Source of the DNA: Halopseudomonas sabulinigri
GTDB lineage: Bacteria > Pseudomonadota > Gammaproteobacteria > Pseudomonadales > Pseudomonadaceae
Reading direction: 5' to 3'
DNA length: 64,000 nt
Assembly: GCF_900105255.1 (NCBI RefSeq)
Contig: NZ_LT629763.1
Coordinates: forward strand, 1,550,001 to 1,614,000
The position numbers and the translations under genes are program-made. Numbering within the stretch: position 1 is the stretch's first letter; each line of letters starts with the position of its first letter. The notes below the pieces were generated by a model. The model saw only the letters and a list, made by a program, of their open reading frames with translations. It was not told the origin of the DNA and did not search any database. This document shows, one piece after another, positions 58,225-64,000 of the stretch.

Positions 58225-60036
58225 ATGCGACTGTTCCGTTTTTTCATCTTGCTGAGCCTGCTGCTCACGGCCAGCGCGCAGGCCGCCTTCCCCAGCAGCA
58301 CCAGCGCATCCGGCTCCTCGCTCACCGGGCTGCTACAAGGCAGTAGCAATCAGGCCGATTTTCTACCCGTCCACGAGGCCTTTCGCCCCGGCCTGCTGGA
58401 GGCCAACGATCAGCAGATCAGCGTCATTTTCGATATTGCCCCCGGCTACTATCTCTACCGCCATCGTCTGCACTTCACACTGCAGGGTGAGCACGATCTG
58501 CCGCTGACTGCGCAGCTACCCGAGGGCAAGCACAAAACCGATGAGTATTTCGGCGACGTCGAGGTGTACTACAACCAATTGCAGGTAACCCTCGATGTCA
58601 GCGACCTGCCCGCCGCTGCCAGCAACCTTGCCGTGGGCTTTCAGGGTTGCGCTGACGCCGGCCTTTGCTATCCGCCGGAAGTCGTCAACCTGACGCTGAC
58701 TGAGGCTAGCGCCCCTGCCAAGCCAGCTGACACCAGCGATGCGCCCAGTGGGTTTTCGCTTAGCAGCGAAACGGGCGGCCTTGCCCTGCTGCTGTTTTTT
58801 GTCGCAGGTCTGGGCCTGACCTTCACGCCTTGCGTCTTGCCGATGCTGCCGATTCTGTCCAGCCTGGTGCTGGGCCGCAGCGCCATCGGGCGGGGCCGCG
58901 CACTGGCGTTGGCGCTTGCCTATGTGCTGGGGATGGCCGTCACCCTGGCCATTGTCGGCGCCCTCATCGGCAGTTTTGGCGCGGCGCTGAACATTCAGGC
59001 GCGCCTGCAATCACCGTGGATTCTGGGCTCGTTCGCACTCTTCTTTGCGCTCTTTGCACTGGCCATGTTCGGCCACTTCGACCTCAGCTTGCCGCGCTTT
59101 CTGCGCGACCCGCTGGAGCGTATTCATCAACGCACCGAAGGCGGCTCACTGGCCGGCGCCGCCAGTATGGGCGCGCTGTCTACCCTGGTGGTTTCACCCT
59201 GCATTTCAGCTCCGCTGGCGGGCGCACTGGTCTACATCAGCACCACCGGGGACGCCTTGGGCGGCGGCTTGAAGCTCTTCGCCCTGGGCCTGGGCATGGG
59301 TGTGCCTTTGCTGCTGGTGGCGCTGTTTGGCAGCGCTCTTTTACCGCGCTCCGGTCCGTGGCTGAACACCGTCAAACACCTGTTCGGCTTTGGCCTGCTG
59401 GCAGTGGCTATCTGGCTGCTTGAGCGCCTGCTTCCGGGCTCGCTGAGCCTGGCTCTCTGGGCCGCGCTGGCCGCCGGCCTGGCGGTGCGCATTGGTCTGT
59501 TCAGCGCCGATCACGGCAACTACCTGCGTCGCACCCTGGCACTGCTGATCGCGCTGTACGCCAGTGCCGCCTTGTTCGGCGCTCTCGCCGGCGCTGAAGA
59601 TCCCCTGCGGCCATTACAGCCGTTCAGTACGACGCGTGACAGCGCTGCGCAGCAGAGCGGCGAGTTCACCACCCTGACCGACCCGGCACAGCTGAACCTG
59701 GCACTGCAGAGCGCCGCGCGCCAGCAGCAACCGGCGATCGTCGACGTCTACGCCGATTGGTGCATCAGCTGCAAAGTCATGGAGCGGGAAATTCTCAGCC
59801 AGCCGGCGGTACGTGAGGCGCTGGCGGGTTATGCGCGGATCAAGCTCGATTTGACCGACAATACTCCGGCGCAACGCGCCTGGCTTACTCAACATCAACT
59901 GTTCGGCCCACCCGCCTACCTGTTCTACCGCGGCGATGGCGAGGAGCAGCGTAAGCTGCGCATTCAAGGCGAAGTAGACAAGGCCCACTTCCTGCGCCTC
60001 TTGCAACAGGCGGCCGATGGCAATTTAACGCCTTAA
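58225..60036 (+). CDS. dsbD: Thiol:disulfide interchange protein DsbD
   Basis: The 603-residue protein carries electrons from cytoplasmic thioredoxin to periplasmic DsbC/DsbG and cytochrome-c maturation. A signal peptide precedes the alpha domain (Cys142, Cys148 in GCADAGLCYPP). The eight-helix beta domain has Cys203 (TPCVLPM) and Cys326 (SPCISAP), and the gamma thioredoxin domain has WCISCK (513/516). All six redox cysteines are present. The ATG at 58225 opens into the signal peptide; an ATG about 30 bases earlier is possible. Confidence 0.94.
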   Translation: MRLFRFFILLSLLLTASAQAAFPSSTSASGSSLTGLLQGSSNQADFLPVHEAFRPGLLEANDQQISVIFDIAPGYYLYRHRLHFTLQGEHDLPLTAQLPEGKHKTDEYFGDVEVYYNQLQVTLDVSDLPAAASNLAVGFQGCADAGLCYPPEVVNLTLTEASAPAKPADTSDAPSGFSLSSETGGLALLLFFVAGLGLTFTPCVLPMLPILSSLVLGRSAIGRGRALALALAYVLGMAVTLAIVGALIGSFGAALNIQARLQSPWILGSFALFFALFALAMFGHFDLSLPRFLRDPLERIHQRTEGGSLAGAASMGALSTLVVSPCISAPLAGALVYISTTGDALGGGLKLFALGLGMGVPLLLVALFGSALLPRSGPWLNTVKHLFGFGLLAVAIWLLERLLPGSLSLALWAALAAGLAVRIGLFSADHGNYLRRTLALLIALYASAALFGALAGAEDPLRPLQPFSTTRDSAAQQSGEFTTLTDPAQLNLALQSAARQQQPAIVDVYADWCISCKVMEREILSQPAVREALAGYARIKLDLTDNTPAQRAWLTQHQLFGPPAYLFYRGDGEEQRKLRIQGEVDKAHFLRLLQQAADGNLTP

Positions 60037-60137
60037 TGCAGGCATCATGTCGGCATTTGGTGCTAACCTTCGGGTTGTGGACAGTCCAATCCGAATCCGG
60101 CAAACTGCCGGGTAAAGCACTGACCGCTTGGTCACAC

Positions 60138-60150
60138 GGATTCAGCAACG
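60138..60150. repeat. 13-bp repeat GGATTCAGCAACG, copy 2
   Basis: Identical to 58125-58137. It ends 13 bases before the aroQ start codon. Confidence 0.4.
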
Positions 60151-60163
60151 GAATATAAGTAAA

Positions 60164-60607
60164 ATGGCCAGCATACTGGTCCTGCATGGACCCAATCTAA
60201 ACCGTCTTGGCAGCCGCGAGCCCGGCGTCTACGGCGCGACCACCCTCGAGCAGATCAATCAACACCTGCGCGAGCTTGCCAGCCAGCACGGTCATCATCT
60301 GCTCAGCCTGCAGAGCAACGCCGAACATGAATTGATCGAGCGTATTCACGCGGCTGGCGATGAGGCCATCGACTTTATCCTGATCAATCCTGCCGCTTTT
60401 ACTCACACCAGCGTCGCAATACGTGACGCGTTGCTCGCGGTGAGCATCCCATTCATCGAAGTTCACTTATCCAACGTGTATAAACGCGAACCTTTCCGCC
60501 ATCATTCCTACTTTTCGGACGTTGCCGAAGGCGTGATTTGCGGGTTGGGCGCCCAGGGCTATGAACTGGCCCTGCAGGCGGCAATACACAAAATAGAACA
60601 ATCCTGA
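60164..60607 (+). CDS. aroQ: Type II 3-dehydroquinate dehydratase AroQ
   Basis: The 147-residue shikimate-pathway enzyme forms dodecamers and removes water from 3-dehydroquinate. [21 protein letters not shown] carries the active Tyr23 and Arg, [19 protein letters not shown] is conserved, and [17 protein letters not shown] holds the catalytic His. The ATG at 60164 matches the family N-terminus; an earlier in-frame start lacks homology. It precedes accB, the usual order in pseudomonads. Confidence 0.96.
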   Translation: MASILVLHGPNLNRLGSREPGVYGATTLEQINQHLRELASQHGHHLLSLQSNAEHELIERIHAAGDEAIDFILINPAAFTHTSVAIRDALLAVSIPFIEVHLSNVYKREPFRHHSYFSDVAEGVICGLGAQGYELALQAAIHKIEQS

Positions 60608-60641
60608 ATACGATTAACCCTGCTCTGGAGTGCACGCATCA

Positions 60642-61100
60642 ATGGATATTCGCAAAGTCAAAAAACTAATCGAGCTTCTGGAAGAGTCCGGCATCGACGA
60701 GCTGGAGATTCACGAGGGTGAAGAGTCCGTGCGCATCAGCCGGCACAGCCAGCAGCCCGCTGCACCGCAATACTACGCGCCTCAGCCAGCACCTGCCGCC
60801 CCTGCTCCAGCAGCGGCCGCCGCGCCCGCAGCACCGGTCGCTGAAGCAGCACCGGCCGAGCCGTCCGGTCACCTGGTTCGCTCGCCCATGGTTGGCACCT
60901 TCTACCGCTCACCGTCACCGACTGCCGCGTCCTTTGTCGAAGTAGGTCACACGGTTAAAGCCGGCGATGTGCTGTGCATCGTTGAAGCCATGAAGATGAT
61001 GAACCACATCGAAGCCGACAAGAGCGGCGTGGTGCAGGCCATCCTGGTGGATAACGGCCAGCCGGTGGAATTCGATCAACCCCTGTTCAGCATCGCCTGA
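60642..61100 (+). CDS. accB: Biotin carboxyl carrier protein AccB
   Basis: The 152-residue acetyl-CoA carboxylase subunit carries biotin on Lys118 in EAMKM (115-119). An N-terminal dimerisation helix ([16 protein letters not shown]) is joined by an Ala/Pro-rich flexible linker (about 38-75) to the biotinyl domain with the thumb region [13 protein letters not shown]. The ATG at 60642 is chosen over an upstream frame that adds MHAS. accC follows 19 bp later. Confidence 0.96.
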   Translation: MDIRKVKKLIELLEESGIDELEIHEGEESVRISRHSQQPAAPQYYAPQPAPAAPAPAAAAAPAAPVAEAAPAEPSGHLVRSPMVGTFYRSPSPTAASFVEVGHTVKAGDVLCIVEAMKMMNHIEADKSGVVQAILVDNGQPVEFDQPLFSIA

Positions 61101-61119
61101 GCCCGGCCCGGAGGCTGCG

Positions 61120-62463
61120 ATGCATAAAGTACTGATAGCCAACCGTGGTGAAATTGCGCTGCGCGTCATTCGCGCGTGCAAGGAGCTGGGGTTGAAGACC
61201 GTAGCGGTGCACTCCACCGCAGACCGTGAGCTGATGCACCTGGCCATGGCAGACGAGACCGTCTGCATTGGGCCGCCAAGTGCCACTGACTCCTACCTGA
61301 ACATCCCTGCCATCATCAGCGCCGCCGAAGTCACCGGTGCGGATGGCATCCACCCCGGCTACGGCTTCCTAGCGGAAAATGCCGACTTTGCCGAGCAGAT
61401 CGAAAACTCCGGCTTCACCTTCATTGGTCCCAGTGCCGAAGTGATTCGCCTGATGGGCGACAAGGTTTCCGCGATTGCTGCAATGAAGGCAACCGGCGTG
61501 CCGACCGTGCCCGGCTCTGACGGACCACTGCCGGAAAACGACGACGCAGAGTGCCTGCGCATCGGTCAACGCGTTGGTTACCCGGTGATTATCAAGGCGG
61601 CTGGCGGCGGCGGCGGTCGCGGCATGCGCGTGGTGCACGATGAGGCAGACCTGATCAAGTCGATCAAGCTGACCCGTACCGAAGCGGGCGCGGCTTTTGG
61701 CAACCCGATGGTCTACCTGGAAAAATTCCTCACCAACCCACGTCACGTGGAAGTACAGGTGATGTCGGACGGCCAGGGACACGCCATTCACCTGGGCGAT
61801 CGCGACTGCTCACTGCAGCGTCGCCATCAGAAAATCATTGAAGAAGCGCCTGCTCCCGGCATTGACGAGAAAGCCCGCGCTGAAGTGCAGGCCCGCTGCG
61901 TACAGGCCTGTATCGATCTGGGCTACCGCGGCGCCGGCACCTTCGAGTTTCTGTACGAAAACGGCGAGTTCTATTTCATCGAGATGAACACCCGCGTACA
62001 GGTCGAACACCCGGTATCGGAGATGGTCACCGGCATCGACATCGTCAAGGAACAGATTCTGGTCGCCTCCGGCCAGCCGCTGAGCTTTACCCAGGACGAT
62101 GTGGTGATTCGTGGCCACGCCATAGAATGCCGCATCAATGCCGAAGACCCGAAAACCTTCATGCCCAGCCCCGGCACAGTGAGCTTCTACCACGCTCCGG
62201 GCGGCAATGGCGTTCGCGTCGACTCGCACCTGTATAGCGGCTACAAGGTACCGCCCTACTACGACTCCCTGGTCGGCAAGTTGATTACCTATGGTGCCAC
62301 CCGTGAGGAAGCGCTGGCGCGCATGCGCAACGCTATCGACGAGCTGGTAGTAGACGGCATCAAGACGAACACGCCGCTACACCGTGAGCTGGTGCGTGAT
62401 CCTGGCTTCTGCAAGGGTGGTGTAAATATCCACTATCTGGAGCACAAGCTGGGTTTGAAATAA
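61120..62463 (+). CDS. accC: Biotin carboxylase AccC
   Basis: The 447-residue ATP-grasp enzyme carboxylates biotin on AccB. The N-terminal domain begins [21 protein letters not shown]; the glycine-rich ATP loop is [33 protein letters not shown] and [20 protein letters not shown] are catalytic blocks. It forms the accBC operon. A strong terminator follows about 60 bp downstream. Confidence 0.97.
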   Translation: MHKVLIANRGEIALRVIRACKELGLKTVAVHSTADRELMHLAMADETVCIGPPSATDSYLNIPAIISAAEVTGADGIHPGYGFLAENADFAEQIENSGFTFIGPSAEVIRLMGDKVSAIAAMKATGVPTVPGSDGPLPENDDAECLRIGQRVGYPVIIKAAGGGGGRGMRVVHDEADLIKSIKLTRTEAGAAFGNPMVYLEKFLTNPRHVEVQVMSDGQGHAIHLGDRDCSLQRRHQKIIEEAPAPGIDEKARAEVQARCVQACIDLGYRGAGTFEFLYENGEFYFIEMNTRVQVEHPVSEMVTGIDIVKEQILVASGQPLSFTQDDVVIRGHAIECRINAEDPKTFMPSPGTVSFYHAPGGNGVRVDSHLYSGYKVPPYYDSLVGKLITYGATREEALARMRNAIDELVVDGIKTNTPLHRELVRDPGFCKGGVNIHYLEHKLGLK

Positions 62464-62525
62464 CACCAGCTCAAGGCTGGAGGCCAGAAGCTGCAAGATG
62501 CAGTCCTCTTGAAGCCTGAAGTACC

Positions 62526-62552
62526 AAAGCCCGGGCCTACCCGGGCTTTTTT
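62526..62552 (+). terminator. Rho-independent terminator after accBC
   Basis: AAAGCCCGGG (62526-62535) pairs with CCCGGGCTTT (62540-62549) around a 4-base loop, followed by T. It ends the accBC transcript before the next gene. Confidence 0.9.
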
Positions 62553-62622
62553 CTACCGGGCCACGACGTTAACCTGCGACACCAATTCAGCTCTGGCCAG
62601 GCACCATAACAAGGAGTGGTAT

Positions 62623-63096
62623 ATGAAAAAGGGATTATTGCTGTCACTGCTAGCACTGGCTTTATCCGCCCAGGCCCAGCCTGAGGAAGAAAAGGTCTAC
62701 CTGCTGGCCGCGGTCAACGTCACCGATACCAGCGTGGCGCAAAGCATCTTTCTGCATGAGCCGGACATTACCGATCTGTCCGGTTGTCGCGAAGCAGTGC
62801 AGCAAGGCAAGCGCAACCGCGACTGGATGAGTTATCACCACATTCAACGCAAGGACAGAGCCCAAGGGTTTACCTTTCAGTTCCAGTATCACTGCGTCAC
62901 CAGCGCGCAGACAATTGAGCCTTGGTATGACAGGGCGCGCTACGATCATGTTTATCTGCTCCGCGTCGACGAAGAGTCCAAACTTACCGTGAAAGCCATG
63001 AGCAGCATGGCCAATTGCTACGCAGCACACCGAGCGCTGTCGGGCGAGGAACAAGCTCTCAGCCATTGCGCAAAAAGCAATCAGCAAGTGCGCTGA
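62623..63096 (+). CDS. Small secreted hypothetical protein with four cysteines
   Basis: The 157-residue product has a clear signal peptide (MKKGLLLSLLALALSAQA). The mature part has four Cys (in SGCRE, YHCVT, NCYAA and HCAKS), enough for two disulfides, and conserved-looking aromatic and charged segments. AAGGAG lies six bases before the ATG. I do not recognise the family. It is inserted between accBC and prmA, which are adjacent in P. aeruginosa from memory. Being downstream of a terminator, it needs its own promoter. Confidence 0.7.
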   Translation: MKKGLLLSLLALALSAQAQPEEEKVYLLAAVNVTDTSVAQSIFLHEPDITDLSGCREAVQQGKRNRDWMSYHHIQRKDRAQGFTFQFQYHCVTSAQTIEPWYDRARYDHVYLLRVDEESKLTVKAMSSMANCYAAHRALSGEEQALSHCAKSNQQVR

Positions 63097-63311
63097 CCAC
63101 ATGGGTTTTGGTTGTACCAAAGCGGGGAAAAACGGATAGCTCCCCCGCCCCCGCCAAGCGGCCGGGGCGGCACCTCTCCGCGGCAGCGGCGGTAGCTTCG
63201 CCGAATATTGCACACAGCGACTCTTTTTCTCCGTAGCGGGCACAGCCATAATAGGGCCTGCTACAGCACCAGACGCAAGAGCGTCTTTTGCACACCTTAT
63301 TGGAAACCCTT

Positions 63312-64000
63312 ATGTCCTGGCTGCAACTCCGACTCGCCATCACCCCCGAACAGGCCGAAAGCCTCGAAGATAAACTACTGGAACTCGGTGCAGTGTCCGT
63401 CACCTTCATGGATGCAGAAGATCAGCCTATCTTCGAGCCAGACCTGGGCACCACCCCGCTCTGGTCCAACACCCATCTGCTTGCCCTGTTTGAGGCAGAT
63501 ACCGATGGGCCAGCGCTGCTGCAACACCTGCAACTGCTATGGCAAGGTGAGCTGCCGCAACACGAGCTGGAGCAGATCGAGGACCAGGACTGGGAACGCA
63601 GCTGGATGGACAACTTTCACCCCATGCGTTTTGGCGAGCGTCTGTGGATAGTGCCCAGCTGGCACGCAGCCCCGGAGCCCGAGGCGGTCAACCTGCTGCT
63701 CGACCCCGGCCTGGCCTTCGGTACCGGCACCCATCCCACAACCGCTTTGTGCCTGCAATGGCTGGATGGCCAGCAACTTAACGGCAAACAGGTGATCGAT
63801 TTCGGCTGCGGTTCCGGCATTCTGGCCATCGCAGCCCTACTGCTGGGTGCAAAGCATGCGGTCGGCACCGATATTGATGTACAGGCTCTAGAGGCCTCGC
63901 GCGACAACGCGCAGCGCAACCACATCGAGGACCAGCGCTTCGATCTCTACCTGCCAGAGAACATGCCACAGCAACCGGCCGAAGTCGTAGTCGCCAATAT
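63312..64000 (+). CDS. prmA: Ribosomal protein L11 methyltransferase PrmA, 5' part
   Basis: The frame is open to the right edge; about 229 residues are visible of the usual 290 or so. PrmA trimethylates ribosomal protein L11. The N-terminal substrate-recognition domain begins [10 protein letters not shown] and includes [14 protein letters not shown]. The SAM domain shows [35 protein letters not shown] and the start of VVVANI, which would be followed by the family's final catalytic-region block. It lies downstream of accC, as in pseudomonads. Confidence 0.95.
   Translation, partial: MSWLQLRLAITPEQAESLEDKLLELGAVSVTFMDAEDQPIFEPDLGTTPLWSNTHLLALFEADTDGPALLQHLQLLWQGELPQHELEQIEDQDWERSWMDNFHPMRFGERLWIVPSWHAAPEPEAVNLLLDPGLAFGTGTHPTTALCLQWLDGQQLNGKQVIDFGCGSGILAIAALLLGAKHAVGTDIDVQALEASRDNAQRNHIEDQRFDLYLPENMPQQPAEVVVAN

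Overview
The window is a gene-dense stretch of a GC-rich gammaproteobacterial chromosome. Protein sequences and gene order point to the Pseudomonadaceae. From remembered Pseudomonas aeruginosa gene order, about 9-52 kb follows the block thiD-thiE-hemL ... miaB-ybeZ-ybeY-corC-lnt-leuS-lptE-holA ... lipB-ybeD-dacA-rlpA-mltB-rodA-mrdA-rlmH-rsfS-nadD-proA ... ubiX-mpl ... ppa. About 54-64 kb follows a second block, SUI1-Nudix-DUF2333-chemoreceptor-dsbD-aroQ-accB-accC-prmA. The two blocks are joined here by cmoM and a MATE exporter. I infer a non-aeruginosa member of the family, perhaps a marine Halopseudomonas-like lineage; I could not run any search.

Layout: 0-1.7 kb holds the end of a cation-efflux gene (fieF), an Lrp/AsnC regulator and a DUF2788 membrane protein. 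1.8-6.8 kb is a fatty-acid module: TetR regulator, AidB-type acyl-CoA dehydrogenase, hotdog thioesterase, rluE, then an AMP-forming acyl-CoA ligase. A shared 14-bp palindrome lies twice before tetR and once before the ligase gene. 6.9-13 kb has a DUF962 protein, a DUF1835 fusion, thiD/thiE, hemL, a membrane protein and a Sel1-repeat protein. 12.9-13.7 kb is a gene-free repeat-rich stretch. 13.7-24.2 kb carries DUF1820 and the housekeeping run from miaB to holA.

24-33.6 kb has a Usp/SulP pair, a lytic transglycosylase lipoprotein, lipA facing lipB, and then the leftward cell-wall elongation and coenzyme group from proA down to ybeD/lipB. 39.5-46.4 kb has a DNA glycosylase, a DedA-type protein, a Lon-N protein, a MaoC-like protein, ubiX, mpl and a pyrophosphate-type phosphofructokinase. 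47.1-51.2 kb is an iron-signalling cassette (Fur-box-like site, FecI sigma, FecR, TonB-dependent receptor). The receptor reading frame is broken by one in-frame TAG in its signalling domain. 51.3-64 kb runs from ppa through cmoM, the MATE exporter, the YciH/Nudix/DUF2333 genes, a CtpL-like chemoreceptor, dsbD, aroQ, accBC, a small secreted protein and the start of prmA.

I found no tRNA, rRNA, CRISPR array, insertion sequence or prophage. The observations most worth following are the amber codon in the siderophore receptor, the predicted three-site TetR regulon, the atypical lipA and its unusual orientation, the repeat element near 13 kb, and the PPi-type phosphofructokinase.
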